A DNA stretch of 64,000 nt from Subtercola frigoramans. GTDB taxonomy: Bacteria > Actinomycetota > Actinomycetes > Actinomycetales > Microbacteriaceae. The translations under genes and the position numbers were made by a program. Each line of letters opens with the position of its first letter. The first letter of the stretch is position 1. A model generated the notes under the pieces. That model ran no database searches. It worked only from the letters and a program-made list of their open reading frames with translations, and had not been told where the DNA came from. This document shows positions 41,907-52,018 of the stretch, piece after piece. The stretch lies in contig NZ_JAFBBU010000001.1 of the NCBI RefSeq assembly GCF_016907385.1, forward strand, positions 2,046,001-2,110,000. The letters run 5' to 3'.

Positions 41907-42296
41907 TCAGGCCGGGCTTGTGAGCTGGATGAGGTTGCCACAGGTGTCGTCGAGCACTGCGGCGACAACAGGGCCCATAGCGGTCGGAGCCATGGTGAAC
42001 GTGACCCCCCGCTCGAGAAGATCCGCGTATTCAGCGCGCACATCGTCGACCGTGAAAGACGTGTACGGGATCCCGTCTGCCACGAGAGCCTGTTTGAAGA
42101 CCTTCGCGGCCGGATGAGCATCCGGTTCCAGCAGCAGTTCGACGCCGTCGGGCTCGCCCACGCCGACAACCGTCAGCCAGCGGTACTCACCCAGCGAGAC
42201 GTCGGTCTTCAGCGCGAAGCCGAGCTTCTCGGCGTAGAAGGCGAGAGCTTTCGCCTGATCGTCGACCATCACACTGGTCACTGAGATGGTGGGCAT
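41907..42296 (-). CDS. VOC family protein (glyoxalase/bleomycin-resistance fold)
   Basis: 129 residues; two beta-alpha-beta-beta-beta units: SVMVDDQAKALAFYAEKLGF, then YTSFTVDDVRAEYADLLERG and VVAAVLDDTCGNLIQL with metal-site Glu replaced by Asn-Leu-Ile-Gln context. Function unknown. Lies between the sugar operon and the DHFR-like gene on the same strand. Confidence 0.9.
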   Translation of the reverse strand: MPTISVTSVMVDDQAKALAFYAEKLGFALKTDVSLGEYRWLTVVGVGEPDGVELLLEPDAHPAAKVFKQALVADGIPYTSFTVDDVRAEYADLLERGVTFTMAPTAMGPVVAAVLDDTCGNLIQLTSPA

Positions 42297-42403
42297 GGAT
42301 GCACTCCTCGACGCTCTTCATATCGATCACCATCGGCACGCGGCGCCCGGCGAGACGCCGCAGCGATGTTCACGCTCAACTATGTCAGGTCATCAGGTCT
42401 GCG

Positions 42404-44383
42404 TCACGGAATCAACGCCGCCGATCCTGTGGCCGAAGGTATCCACACCCGCATTGTCGAAGGCCCCCGGTTCGCCCACGAGAAATAGGGCACGAGCTCA
42501 GTTTCGACTCGCGTGACACGCAGTGAGGCAGGCGCCGTCACGGTGGCGAAATAGGGCCAATTCCGCTCGATCTCGGTTCGGAGGTCGAGCGACACGAATG
42601 CTCCGGTCGGAGAAATTCGCAGCTCCCTGTCGAGACGGATCTCGGCCAACTCCGTGCTGGAACCAGCTGGGAGATCAGTCGATTCGAGCACCAGAACCAT
42701 CGGCCCGCGCTCGACTGCGACGCAACCGCGAGCAGCATCGATGCGAGGGTGCGGATGCACGAATCTCGGCCTCATCGGAAGATGGAGTTCAAGCGTCTCG
42801 CCGACCTCGAACAACCGCGAGATCGCGATCTCCGTGCCCTCGGCGGCGCTGGTCACGCCGCCCACGGTCACCGTGCATTCGCTCCGCGCCCAGGCTGGAA
42901 TCCTGAGTCTTATCGTCGCCTCGACAGCCTCGAGGATCGTCACCTGTACGTCACCCTCGAACGGGTACCCCGAACGCACGCGCAGTCGCACAGAACGACC
43001 ATCCGGCAGCATAGTGTCGACCCTGTAGTCGCCATACTGATGCAGCTGCACTCCCTGTTCGTCGGCCGTCGCGAAGTACAACCCGACGCTGGCGAGCGTG
43101 CGGGCGACATTCGTCGGGCAGCACGACACCTCGAACCACGGCGCCCGCAGACTCGCCTCGGCACGTTCGCTCAGCTCGTCTTCTGACGGCTCCGTGCCCT
43201 CAGTGCGTTGTTGGAGGGTGTTCGTGTAGTAGAACGCACGGCCATCTGCGCGGGGTGAGGCCAGAATATTGTTGAGCAGGGTGCGCTCGATCAGATCGGC
43301 GTACGCGCTCTCGCCGGTTTCGAGGAGCAGTCGCCAGCTGAGCATGACCGACGCGATTCCGGCGCACGTCTCAGAGTAGGCGCGATCGGCGGGAAGCTCG
43401 TAATCATCTCCGAACGCCTCATCTTGATGGTGCGAACCCATTCCGCCGGTGATGTAGGTGCGTCTGGAGACCGCGTTCTGCCACTGCAGCTTGACAGCAT
43501 TCACGAGTTGCCGGTCATCGGTCTCGGTGGCCACGTCAAGAGCGCCGCTCGCGAGATACAAAGCCCGAACGGCGTGACCCCGCAGCACTGTAGCGTCGCG
43601 GACCGGAACGTCGTCTTGAAAATACTCGTGCCCGAAGAGAATGGTGGTGGCGAGCATTCCGTGACCACGACGCTCAACGAATAAGCGTGCCATCTCAAGG
43701 TAGCGCCCATCACCAGTCGCCCTCGCCAGTTCGGCAAGCGCGACCTCGATCTCCGGATGCCCGCAGACCGCAACTCGACCGTCGGGCCCGAACTCGGAGT
43801 AGACGTGGTCGGCCACGCGGCGCGCAACCTGCACAATCTGATCGTCAGGGAACCCGCCGCGAATGCGGGCCACAGCCGCTTGGATCAGGTGGCCGAAGCA
43901 GTACAGTTCGTGGCCCCACTCGATGTTCGAGTATCGAGCAGGCTGCCCGGCGTGACCGAAGCTCGTGTGCAGGTAGCCGTCGTCATCTTGTGCAGCGGCG
44001 ACGCGTGCCACGAGCGCTCGATAGCGAGCCTCCAGTGTGGTGTCGGGTTGCCGTGCCAGTTCCCAGGCCATCGCCTCGAGCAGCTTGTATATCTCGGAGT
44101 CGACGAATTCGATGCCAGAGTGCCTACCGCCGATAGTGCCGTCTGTCACGCGATCAAAATTCGCGATCCAGCCGATGCGTCCCATCCACGTCTCGCAGTG
44201 TTGCAGAATCACCTCGGCGTTCAGGCTCTGTCGTTCGCCCCAGAACCCGCCGTCGATCGCTATCTCATCGGGGCCGAGCGGGCGCAGGCGCGATCGAGTC
44301 GGGCTGACTGGGCCACCACGAGTCACGCTAGGAGATGCGCTCGCGATCTCCTCCTCGGTGGAGAGTGCCTGGTTATGAGACAT
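42404..44383 (-). CDS. GH127 beta-L-arabinofuranosidase-like glycoside hydrolase
   Basis: 659 residues, the typical length of HypBA1-like enzymes. Seen: IAIDGGFWGERQSLNAEVIL, DSEIYKLLEAMAWELARQPD, DDDGYLHT, and the zinc/nucleophile residues: SETCAGIASVM (Cys near residue 340) and FEVSCCPTNVARTLAS (Cys-Cys near 421-422), as in the Cys-thiolate mechanism of GH127. It would remove beta-L-arabinofuranose from plant glycoprotein or pectin side chains. No signal peptide, so it acts on imported oligosaccharides brought in by the upstream ABC transporter. Confidence 0.92.
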   Translation of the reverse strand: MSHNQALSTEEEIASASPSVTRGGPVSPTRSRLRPLGPDEIAIDGGFWGERQSLNAEVILQHCETWMGRIGWIANFDRVTDGTIGGRHSGIEFVDSEIYKLLEAMAWELARQPDTTLEARYRALVARVAAAQDDDGYLHTSFGHAGQPARYSNIEWGHELYCFGHLIQAAVARIRGGFPDDQIVQVARRVADHVYSEFGPDGRVAVCGHPEIEVALAELARATGDGRYLEMARLFVERRGHGMLATTILFGHEYFQDDVPVRDATVLRGHAVRALYLASGALDVATETDDRQLVNAVKLQWQNAVSRRTYITGGMGSHHQDEAFGDDYELPADRAYSETCAGIASVMLSWRLLLETGESAYADLIERTLLNNILASPRADGRAFYYTNTLQQRTEGTEPSEDELSERAEASLRAPWFEVSCCPTNVARTLASVGLYFATADEQGVQLHQYGDYRVDTMLPDGRSVRLRVRSGYPFEGDVQVTILEAVEATIRLRIPAWARSECTVTVGGVTSAAEGTEIAISRLFEVGETLELHLPMRPRFVHPHPRIDAARGCVAVERGPMVLVLESTDLPAGSSTELAEIRLDRELRISPTGAFVSLDLRTEIERNWPYFATVTAPASLRVTRVETELVPYFSWANRGPSTMRVWIPSATGSAALIP

Positions 44384-44597
44384 GAGACACCCGGGCTTCT
44401 TCTCGGAAGTAGATAGGAATGTGCGAGATGGGCGCGGCCACCACGACCGGCACGACCATCGCCATACCCACGTCTTGGATCATCTGCAGAAACTCGACTC
44501 CCTGATCGGCTCCGAAAAGCAACCCACGATCGCGGTAGTCGGCACAGTTCCTGTGGCACACCTCGAGAACACCGTCGGATGAGCGAAAAAGAGTCAT
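44373..44597 (-). CDS. 74-residue protein of unknown function in the sugar operon
   Basis: ATG 44597 is preceded by GAAGGACTAGAA, a good ribosome-binding site, 3 bp after the permease stop; the stop lies 11 nt inside the GH127 gene. The product includes DGVLEVCHRNCADYRDRGLL and MVVPVVVAAPISHIPIYFRE. No family recognised. The two Cys and His in CHRNC could bind metal. The operon position and ribosome-binding site favour a real gene. Confidence 0.5.
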   Translation of the reverse strand: MTLFRSSDGVLEVCHRNCADYRDRGLLFGADQGVEFLQMIQDVGMAMVVPVVVAAPISHIPIYFREEARVSHVS

Positions 44598-44599
44598 TT

Positions 44600-45484
44600 C
44601 TAGTCCTTCACCGCTCCGGCGGTCACGCCGGCCGCGACATACCGTTGGGCCACAACGAGGAGCACTGCCGCGGGAATCGAGGCGACCACTGCCGTCGCCA
44701 TGATGGAGTTCCACTCCTGGTTGTTGTTGCCGATGTACTTGTAGATTCCGAGCGTGATGGGCTGGATCTTGCCCCCGCCATCGAGCGTCGAAGCGAAGAT
44801 GAAGTCCGACCAGGCCCACAGAAAAGCGAAGAGCGATACCGTGACGATCGAGTTCCTGCTGATCGGCAGCACGATCGAGATGAATGTGCGCCAAGAGCCA
44901 GCACCGTCGATCTTCGCAGCAGACAGGAGCTCATCGGGGATCGCCGACATGAATGCGGTGAACAGTAGAACACCGAACGGCACAGCGATCGTTGAGTCGG
45001 CGATGATCAGCCCGGGAATCGAGTTCAGTATGCCCAGATTCAGGTAGATCGCATAGAACCCCATGGCCATGATGATGCCCGGGATCATCTGCGAGATCAG
45101 AAATACGAAGCCGAGCGCGGAGCCACCGCGTGGCTGGAGCTTGGCTAGCGCGTATCCAGCAGGCCCAGCCAGAACAAGCGTCACGATGACCGTCCCGATC
45201 CCGATGAGAAGGCTCGTGCCGAGATAGGGAAGCTGCTGGGAGAGCACTGCTTGGTAGCCGGAGAAGGTCGGGTTGACCGGAAACCAGTTCGGCGGGCTCT
45301 TACGCATGTCACTGGTCTGAGTGAGTGAGACGTTGATCATCCAGTAGATGGGGAACAGCATGATCGCCGTCAGTACAACGCCGATGATCGTGATGTACCA
45401 GGTCTTGCGTCGTCGACTTTTCGAAGGTCGTGCGGCCTGTGTATTCTCGTGTGCTGCACGCGACGGTGGCAGGAAGGTCGTCAT
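44600..45484 (-). CDS. carbohydrate ABC transporter permease (MalG type)
   Basis: 294 residues, six membrane helices, with the permease EAA-like loop EAA-equivalent SAAKIDGAGSWRTFISIVLP. Binds the missing ATPase subunit. A short cytoplasmic basic N-terminus precedes helix 1. Starts within the stop of the upstream permease (ATGA). Confidence 0.94.
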   Translation of the reverse strand: MTTFLPPSRAAHENTQAARPSKSRRRKTWYITIIGVVLTAIMLFPIYWMINVSLTQTSDMRKSPPNWFPVNPTFSGYQAVLSQQLPYLGTSLLIGIGTVIVTLVLAGPAGYALAKLQPRGGSALGFVFLISQMIPGIIMAMGFYAIYLNLGILNSIPGLIIADSTIAVPFGVLLFTAFMSAIPDELLSAAKIDGAGSWRTFISIVLPISRNSIVTVSLFAFLWAWSDFIFASTLDGGGKIQPITLGIYKYIGNNNQEWNSIMATAVVASIPAAVLLVVAQRYVAAGVTAGAVKD

Positions 45485-46476
45485 CGTCGGGCCTCCCTTC
45501 GTTGCATGAAGATATAGAGAAGCCCGAAAACGAGGGCGACGATGATCAGAATGTTGCCGACGGCGGCCGCTGGGCCGAATTTAGGCAGCGTCGAGCCGAA
45601 GCCGAGTTGATACGACCAGGTCGAGAGTGTGGTCGACGAGTTCGCAGGCCCACCCTTCGTCATAATCCAGATGATGTCGAAGACCTTCAGTGTGTACACC
45701 AAGCCCAACAGAATCGTGATCGCAGAGACCGGGCGCAGCAGCGGTAAGGTGATCTTCCAGAACTTCTGCCAGGCGTTGGCACCGTCGAGCGAGGCCGCCT
45801 CATAGAGATCGGCCGAGATGTTCTGCAGCCCGGAGTAGAGAATGACGAGGTTGAACGGTATGCCGATCCAGATGTTGGCGATCGTCACAGAGATCAGCGC
45901 CCATTGAGGCGAGGTCAACCAGTTGATGCTGCCGATCCCGAACGATTCGAGCACGGAGTTCACGATGCCGGAGTCGCTGTTGAGCATCCAGGACCATGTC
46001 GACGCCGACACGATCAGGGGTAGTAACCACGGCACAAGGAAGAGCGCACGAAGCACGCCCGACAGCCGGAACTTGTTATAGAAGAAGATTGCCAGCGCCA
46101 TGCCGATGGTGAATTGGAACAGGATCGACACCAGAACGAAGAAACCGGTGTGGACGATTGCGGGCCAGAAGGTCGGGTCAGTGAAGACCTTGATGAAGTT
46201 GTCGAGCCCGATGAACGGCGCATTTCCCTGCACGAACGAGCGCACCGTGTAGTCACGGATACTCAGATCGATGTTCTTGTACAGAGGCACGGCATAGAAG
46301 AGGGCCAGATAAATCACGACGGGCGTCAGAAACGCCCAGGCGACCCACTGGGTGGAACGCATTCTGGGGCGACGAGGTGTGTGCTCGTCGACCGGGAAGC
46401 CCGGCGAGGCGACATCAGGTGTCGCCTCGCCGGCCGGATGCGCAGACGAAGCGCCGGGCTTATGTGCGATGGTCAT
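45481..46476 (-). CDS. carbohydrate ABC transporter permease (MalF type)
   Basis: 331 residues, six membrane helices plus a long hydrophilic N-terminal tail (about 50 residues). EAA loop: YEAASLDGANAWQKFWKITL. Paired with the following MalG-type permease. Probable uptake system for L-arabinofuranose-containing oligosaccharides, inferred from the GH127 gene. Confidence 0.94.
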   Translation of the reverse strand: MTIAHKPGASSAHPAGEATPDVASPGFPVDEHTPRRPRMRSTQWVAWAFLTPVVIYLALFYAVPLYKNIDLSIRDYTVRSFVQGNAPFIGLDNFIKVFTDPTFWPAIVHTGFFVLVSILFQFTIGMALAIFFYNKFRLSGVLRALFLVPWLLPLIVSASTWSWMLNSDSGIVNSVLESFGIGSINWLTSPQWALISVTIANIWIGIPFNLVILYSGLQNISADLYEAASLDGANAWQKFWKITLPLLRPVSAITILLGLVYTLKVFDIIWIMTKGGPANSSTTLSTWSYQLGFGSTLPKFGPAAAVGNILIIVALVFGLLYIFMQRREARR

Positions 46477-46525
46477 GAAGATTTCCTAGCGTGGGTCGTC
46501 TGCGTGCAGTGTGGAATGAGCCGAG

Positions 46526-47788
46526 TTACTTGGTTGCAGTAGCGGCCGCGGTCTGGGCGGCCGTCATGGCGTCAGACGGCGACTTGCTGCTTGACAGTGC
46601 GTTCTGGAAACCGCCCCACATCTGCTCGGAGATGATCGGGTACTTTGTGCCCAGGTTGTCGCTCGTCCGGCCTTTCGCGGCTGCCACTGCAGCGACCCAT
46701 GGCGTGAGCTCAGCGTTAGCTGCGACTTGCTGGTTCTGCACGCCCTCGATCGGAGCAACGTATGACAGTGTCGTGTCGGTGTTGAGCAGGTTCTCGTTGC
46801 TGGTCAAGCACGAGATGATCTTCTCGGTCGTGGCGTAGCGAGACGTGTCTTTCTGCACAGGTGCGGTCACGAATTCGCCGCCGGTCGGCGCAGGTGCCGA
46901 CCCGCCGGTCTTGGCTGGGATCGGGATGACGCCGTATTTCAGACCCGACTTGTCAGCACCGGCAAGCTGCCAGGTACCATTCTCGCTGAAGGCGAAGTCG
47001 CCGGTGAGAAACTCCTGCCAGCTTGTGGTCTGGGTGTTGTTGATCACGGAGTTCGGGGCGTAACCCTGCTGCACCCAGTTCGTCCAGAGGGTCGCAGCGT
47101 CAATGGCTTGCGAGGAGCCGATATCGGTCAGTTTCGCGCCGGCACCCCAGAACCACGGAAGGAACTGGAAGCTGCCCTCTTCAGTACCGATACCAGAGAA
47201 CGTGATGCCCTGCTTACCAGCGGCCTTGACCTTGGCGAGAGCCGCGTTCAGCGAATCCCAGTCTTTCACCGTCGAGATATCGACGCCGGCGGCAGAAAGA
47301 ACGTCTTTGTTGTAGTACAGCGCGAGCGTGTTGGCGCCGATCGGCACACCATAGGTGTCGCCGTTGAGCTGCCCGGCTGCGAGGATGTTCGCCTGGAAGT
47401 TGCTCGTGTCAAGACCGAGATCCTTCGTAGTGGTCAGAACGCCAGCATCGGCAAGCGTCGACACGACAGGGTTGTCGATCAGAAGCACGTCAGGCGAGTT
47501 GCCCTGCTGGCCAGCTAGCAGGGCCTTGCTGGTGAGATCTGAGGTGTCGTACCCAGTGCGCTGGATCGTGACTCCGTTGTCAGTGCCACATTTGGCGACG
47601 AGCTTCGACCAGGCGGCTGTTTCGTCGAACTGGGGGTAGGGATCCCAGAACGTATAGGTGCCGCCGGCGGCCGCCGCCGAGGTGTCTGTGGCTGTGCCGC
47701 CCGAAGAGCAAGCCGCCAGGCCCGCGACTGCGGCGACGGTCAGAACGGCGGCTCCAACGAAGCGCCCTCTCTTGGTTGAATTGATCAC
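46526..47788 (-). CDS. ABC transporter sugar-binding lipoprotein
   Basis: 420 residues. Lipoprotein signal VGAAVLTVAAVAGLAAC with Cys27 as lipidation site, then extracellular solute-binding family 1 fold: TYTFWDPYPQFDETAAWSKL, SPDVLLIDNPVVSTLADAG, and a GIGTEEGSFQFLPWFWGAGA hinge region rich in aromatic residues. Start GTG 47788 with AGAGAGGA. First gene of the operon, 168 bp from the divergent LacI gene. No ATP-binding gene is in the operon, so a shared MsmK-like ATPase is likely. Confidence 0.94.
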   Translation of the reverse strand: MINSTKRGRFVGAAVLTVAAVAGLAACSSGGTATDTSAAAAGGTYTFWDPYPQFDETAAWSKLVAKCGTDNGVTIQRTGYDTSDLTSKALLAGQQGNSPDVLLIDNPVVSTLADAGVLTTTKDLGLDTSNFQANILAAGQLNGDTYGVPIGANTLALYYNKDVLSAAGVDISTVKDWDSLNAALAKVKAAGKQGITFSGIGTEEGSFQFLPWFWGAGAKLTDIGSSQAIDAATLWTNWVQQGYAPNSVINNTQTTSWQEFLTGDFAFSENGTWQLAGADKSGLKYGVIPIPAKTGGSAPAPTGGEFVTAPVQKDTSRYATTEKIISCLTSNENLLNTDTTLSYVAPIEGVQNQQVAANAELTPWVAAVAAAKGRTSDNLGTKYPIISEQMWGGFQNALSSSKSPSDAMTAAQTAAATATK

Positions 47789-47847
47789 GATATTCCTCTC
47801 TGAATGTGACGTGGCCGTGCAGGGGTGTTTAGGCGATTACCGAAAAT

Positions 47848-47865
47848 ACCGAAAGTACTTTCGGT
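47848..47865. promoter_or_regulatory. LacI-family operator, perfect 18-bp palindrome
   Basis: ACCGAAAGTACTTTCGGT is fully self-complementary; an extra half-site ACCGAAAAT abuts it at 47839-47847. It lies in the divergent promoter region between the sugar operon and lacI-type gene. Confidence 0.8.
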
Positions 47866-47956
47866 CATCACCATAAGGCCCATATTGCAGTTCGTCAAGT
47901 GCAATTTCGCTCGCCGTTACGTGCAACAATCTACGTAGGGTTTCGTCGATTGTGAA

Positions 47957-49003
47957 ATGAGTGTGGCGATGGACGGGCGAAAGCGCGGCAAGGGCGCTAC
48001 GACGCTGACGGATGTCGCCGAACTCGCGGGGGTCTCGCTCGCGACGGCGTCGAAAGCTATCAACGGGGTCAGCCAAGTGCGAGCGGAAACCCGCCAGAAG
48101 GTGCTCGACGCAGCCGTCACGCTATCGTTCACCCCGAACCCCTTCGCCAGAGCACTCAACTCTGCCACGACTGGCACCATCGGCATGCTCACGCAAGATC
48201 TCGACAATCGATTTGTGCTCCCTGTACTGCTTGGTGCAGAGGACGCTTTCGGTGCGGGCTCGACCTCAGTGTTGCTCGCCGATGCGCGCAGCGACTCCAT
48301 CCGCGAGAATCACCAGCTGAACATGCTTCTTGCCAAGCGCATTGACGGCCTTCTGGTGGTGGGTCGAACGACCAACCCGCGGCCATCGATCACCGCCGGA
48401 CTCTCGATTCCCGTGGTCTATGTCTATGCACCGTCAGAAGACCAGGCCGATCTGTCGTTCACTCCCGATAACCGCGACGCGGGGCGCCAGGCCGTGGAGC
48501 ATCTCCTTTCTCGAGGCAGGCGCAAGATTGCGTTCATCAACGGCGACCCGTCGTACGCGGCGGCCCGGGATCGGGTGAGAGGCGCGGCCGAACGCCTCGA
48601 CGAAGAGGGTCTGGCGCTCGTGGGGGGGCAATCCCTCTTCGGTCCGTGGGGAGAGCGATGGGGTCGCCGGTGTACAGAGTCGCTCGTGGAGTCAGGCGAG
48701 CAATTCGATGCACTGTTGTGCGGTAGCGACCAACTTGCCCGAGGGGCTCTTGACCAACTTCGTGAAAGCAACCTGTCCGTTCCTCACGACGTGGCTGTCA
48801 TGGGGTTCGACAACTGGGATGTGCTGGCCGAAGAGGCTCGCCCGCCGCTGACCAGCATCGAAATGAATCTTCAAGAACTTGGTCGTTCAGCTGCCCGCGA
48901 GCTCGTGCGCGCAATCGGAGGGACCAGCGCGCAAGGCGTGCGTTATGGCTCGGTGCGCGTTGTGCCGCGAGAGTCGACGGGCAGCTGGGGTCCCGTCGTG
49001 TAG
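47957..49003 (+). CDS. LacI-family transcriptional regulator
   Basis: 348 residues. N-terminal helix-turn-helix and hinge: TTLTDVAELAGVSLATASKA, INGVSQVRAETRQKVLDAAV, FTPNPFARALNSATTGTIGM, followed by a periplasmic-binding-like sugar domain (LLVVGRTTNPRPS, RRKIAFINGDPSYAAARDRV, VPHDVAVMGFDNWDVL). Divergent from the sugar operon; probably represses it through the palindrome at 47848 and is released by an arabinoside. Confidence 0.94.
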   Translation: MSVAMDGRKRGKGATTLTDVAELAGVSLATASKAINGVSQVRAETRQKVLDAAVTLSFTPNPFARALNSATTGTIGMLTQDLDNRFVLPVLLGAEDAFGAGSTSVLLADARSDSIRENHQLNMLLAKRIDGLLVVGRTTNPRPSITAGLSIPVVYVYAPSEDQADLSFTPDNRDAGRQAVEHLLSRGRRKIAFINGDPSYAAARDRVRGAAERLDEEGLALVGGQSLFGPWGERWGRRCTESLVESGEQFDALLCGSDQLARGALDQLRESNLSVPHDVAVMGFDNWDVLAEEARPPLTSIEMNLQELGRSAARELVRAIGGTSAQGVRYGSVRVVPRESTGSWGPVV

Positions 49004-49138
49004 CCGAAAGGTGCCGGCCGTGGTTTGTCGTTCGGCGGCACTGTCGAGGGTCCCGTAAGCTGAGCCGCAACATCACCGAATCCCACACTGCCGAATCCGA
49101 CGCGCACAGGGTCGGCAGAGATCAGCGTGGAGCAGACT

Positions 49139-49450
49139 ATGGGAACTCTCATCTATGGGCCGGCCGCAAAATCGATCTCCATCGATGATCGCGACCTCGC
49201 GCATCTGCAGGCCGTCATTTTGGCCAAACTCCGGCGCGGCGAGAGCTTCTCGTTCAGCTGGGAGAAGTCCGCCGACTTCGGCAGCGGCCACAACACGGTC
49301 TGGGTGCACCCGCAGATGTACTTCGAATTCAACTACTACGGCTCGAAGCGGATCCCCCTCAACCGCGAGTGGATCGAACGCCTGATGGTCCGGGCCAACA
49401 GTGCAGGTGGCCTGGAACTGATTCCAGAGAAGGCCGTCACGATCCAGTAA
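49139..49450 (+). CDS. small conserved actinobacterial protein (DUF7882-like)
   Basis: 103 residues starting MGTLIYGPAAKSISIDDRDL; continues FSWEKSADFGSGHNTVWVHP and IERLMVRANSAGGLELIPE. This protein type is common in Microbacteriaceae and of unknown function. ATG 49139 with GTGGAGCAG upstream is preferred to GTG 49127. No domain of known activity. Confidence 0.75.
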   Translation: MGTLIYGPAAKSISIDDRDLAHLQAVILAKLRRGESFSFSWEKSADFGSGHNTVWVHPQMYFEFNYYGSKRIPLNREWIERLMVRANSAGGLELIPEKAVTIQ

Positions 49451-49542
49451 TTTCGGAGTGCACACTGCGGGGCGGCACAAACAATTCTCCCCGGCTCAAC
49501 AGGATGCTCCGGATGCTCGCCCGCATGAACCAGCGCTACGGG

Positions 49543-49884
49543 CTACTCGAGGCCACCACTGTCGTGTTCGATCAGCCCGCTCGAAGCGGCAAGTGTTTCA
49601 CTACCCGCGAGGAGCCTGGTCTTCTGACGCAGGAGTTCGACAAGCTTCACATCGTCGAGATCAACCTCATCGGTGAAGTCGTCTTCAACCGTCGCTGTGC
49701 AATACAGCTGGGTGGCCGGGCCGAGAAGCAGGTTGGAGAAGCCGCGTGCTCCGCCCGCCATCACGGGCACCGTGACGCGGTCGGACTTGCCGGCGTTGGC
49801 CAGCGCGACGGTGTAGTCGAAGACCGCAGAGCAGACGTCAAAACTCACGGTGATGACGCCGGTACCGTAATGCAGTTCTCTCAT
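49543..49884 (-). CDS. hypothetical protein, ADP-like beta-rich fold not recognised
   Basis: 113 residues: MRELHYGTGVITVSFDVCSA, VFDYTVALANAGKSDRVTVP, then acidic EDDFTDEVDLDDV. Composition and codon use look coding, and the ATG at 49884 follows GTGGGA. Protein family not identified. It lies convergent to the small protein gene upstream and divergent from the amylosucrase-like gene. Confidence 0.6.
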   Translation of the reverse strand: MRELHYGTGVITVSFDVCSAVFDYTVALANAGKSDRVTVPVMAGGARGFSNLLLGPATQLYCTATVEDDFTDEVDLDDVKLVELLRQKTRLLAGSETLAASSGLIEHDSGGLE

Positions 49885-50134
49885 TCCCACAGTGAAGCAG
49901 ATCGCCGCAGTTTCCCCAATTTGCGCCGACACAGTTGGCTAAAGTGTCGTGCCAGGCGTATAACCCTGCCAGAGATCAACCGAACCCATCGGCGTTAGCC
50001 GAACCGTTCGTCGAAGCCACCCTCAACCTACTGACGAGACTTCGGTCGAGGCGCTAGGGTCGAGAAGCACCCTCACCGTCGAGAGAGCGGGCGGAACGTG
50101 CATCCACCAGTCTCAGTCGGCCGGAAGGACCAGC

Positions 50135-52018
50135 ATGACCGACCATCTCACCCTGCACGCGGAGAACGACGAGGGTGCTCGCCAGCCCTCACGCGACGAG
50201 GCCGACTACCAACGCCGCCTGGGCGAGCATCTTCCGCGACTCGAACGCCTGTTCGGCACGCTCTACGGCCACGGTGACGAAGCGGACGCCGAATTCCAAC
50301 GCCTTCTCGACGACTCCGCCGAGTCGTGGCGGCGTCGAGACCCCGATCTCAAGGCACACGATGCCAGTCGTGAGGCCGACCCCGGCTGGTTCCTGTCGAA
50401 CCGGATGCTCGGCGGTGTGTGTTACGTCGACCTCTACGCCACCGACCTCGCCGGCCTCGAACGCAGACTCGACTACTTCGAAGAGCTGGGACTCTCGTAC
50501 CTGCACCTCATGCCCCTGTTCCTGGCGCCGGAGGGCAATTCCGACGGAGGGTACGCCGTCTCGAGCTACCGCCAGGTCAATCCGAACCTCGGCACGATGG
50601 CGGGCCTCCGGGCCGTGGCTGCAGAGCTGCGGGGCCGGGACATCTCGCTCGTGGTCGACTTCATCTTCAACCACACCTCCAATGAACACGAGTGGGCTGA
50701 GAAGGCACGCGCCGGTGACCCGGAGTTCGAGAAGTACTACCACATCTACCCCGACCGCACGATGCCTGACCGGTTCGAAGAGACTACGAGGGAGATCTTT
50801 CCCGACGATCACCCGGGGTCGTTCATTCAGCTCGATGACGGGCGCTGGGTGTGGGCAACCTTCTATTCGTTCCAGTGGGACCTCAACTACGCGAACCCGG
50901 CTGTGTTCAGAGCAATGGCCGGCGAAATGCTGTTTCTCGCCAACCAGGGCGTCGAGATCCTGCGCATGGACGCGGTGGCGTTCATCTGGAAGCAGCTCGG
51001 CACGGTCTGCGAGAACCTCCCCGAGGCGCACCTGCTCCTGCAGGCGTTCAACGCGGTGTGCCGTATCGCCGCACCGAGCCTGTTGTTCAAATCCGAGGCG
51101 ATCGTGCACCCCGACGAGGTGAGCAAGTACATCAGCCCCGAGGAGTGCCAGCTCAGTTACAACCCTCTGCAGATGGCGCTGATCTGGAGTACGCTCGCGA
51201 CCCGCGACGTAGCGCTGTTGTCGCAGGCGCTCGAGCGCCGCCACACAATCGACGACCAGACCGCATGGGTGAACTACGTTCGCAGCCACGACGACATCGG
51301 GTGGACGTTCGCCGACGAAGACGCCCGCGAACTCGGCATCGATCCGGCAGAACACCGACGATTTCTGAATTCGTTCTACGTGAATCGCTTCGAGGGCAGC
51401 TTCGCCCGTGGCGTGCCCTTTCAGGACAACCCGAAGACGGGCGACTGCCGCATCTCGGGCACAACAGCGTCCCTGGCAGGACTTGAGCAGAATGACGACG
51501 GCGCAATCGGTCGCATCGTGCTGGCCCATTCGATCGTGCTCAGCACCGGCGGAATCCCGCTTGTCTACCTCGGCGACGAAGTCGGGCAACTGAACTACTA
51601 CGACTACCTCGATGTGCCGGAGCATTCGGGTGACAGCCGCTGGGTCGGCAGACCCCCCTACCCCTCCCCACTCTATGCCGAGCGAGGTGATGAATCGACG
51701 TCTGCTGGTGCCCTCTATTCCGCGTTTCGACACCTTATCGCCGTCCGCACGGCGACCGCGGCGTTCGCAGGCGGCCGCCTCGCCATCTTCGACACGAAGA
51801 ACAGCCACATTCTCGGGTTCCAACGATTCGGCATCGCCGGTGGTGGCACTCACCCGGTCACGGTGTTCGCGAACTTCTCCGACACACCCCAGTCGATCGA
51901 CGAGCTCACACTCTCCGGTTTCGAATCCACGCTCATCGATCTGGTTTCGGGCAGTACGGTCGACACGGCGAACGCTCTGACCCTGCCGGCACACGGGTTC
52001 GTCTGGCTGGCAGGCTGA
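50135..52018 (+). CDS. GH13 amylosucrase-like alpha-glucan enzyme
   Basis: 627 residues. Amylosucrase-type N-terminal helical domain (about 1-95), then the GH13 barrel with conserved regions [16 protein letters not shown] (I), [12 protein letters not shown] (II, nucleophile Asp), LLFKSEAIV (III, acid Glu) and VRSHDDIGW (IV, Asp). A family motif [20 protein letters not shown] is typical of amylosucrase (GH13_4), which makes alpha-1,4-glucan from sucrose; sucrose hydrolase is an alternative. No signal peptide. GGAAGGA ribosome-binding site. Confidence 0.9.
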   Translation: MTDHLTLHAENDEGARQPSRDEADYQRRLGEHLPRLERLFGTLYGHGDEADAEFQRLLDDSAESWRRRDPDLKAHDASREADPGWFLSNRMLGGVCYVDLYATDLAGLERRLDYFEELGLSYLHLMPLFLAPEGNSDGGYAVSSYRQVNPNLGTMAGLRAVAAELRGRDISLVVDFIFNHTSNEHEWAEKARAGDPEFEKYYHIYPDRTMPDRFEETTREIFPDDHPGSFIQLDDGRWVWATFYSFQWDLNYANPAVFRAMAGEMLFLANQGVEILRMDAVAFIWKQLGTVCENLPEAHLLLQAFNAVCRIAAPSLLFKSEAIVHPDEVSKYISPEECQLSYNPLQMALIWSTLATRDVALLSQALERRHTIDDQTAWVNYVRSHDDIGWTFADEDARELGIDPAEHRRFLNSFYVNRFEGSFARGVPFQDNPKTGDCRISGTTASLAGLEQNDDGAIGRIVLAHSIVLSTGGIPLVYLGDEVGQLNYYDYLDVPEHSGDSRWVGRPPYPSPLYAERGDESTSAGALYSAFRHLIAVRTATAAFAGGRLAIFDTKNSHILGFQRFGIAGGGTHPVTVFANFSDTPQSIDELTLSGFESTLIDLVSGSTVDTANALTLPAHGFVWLAG

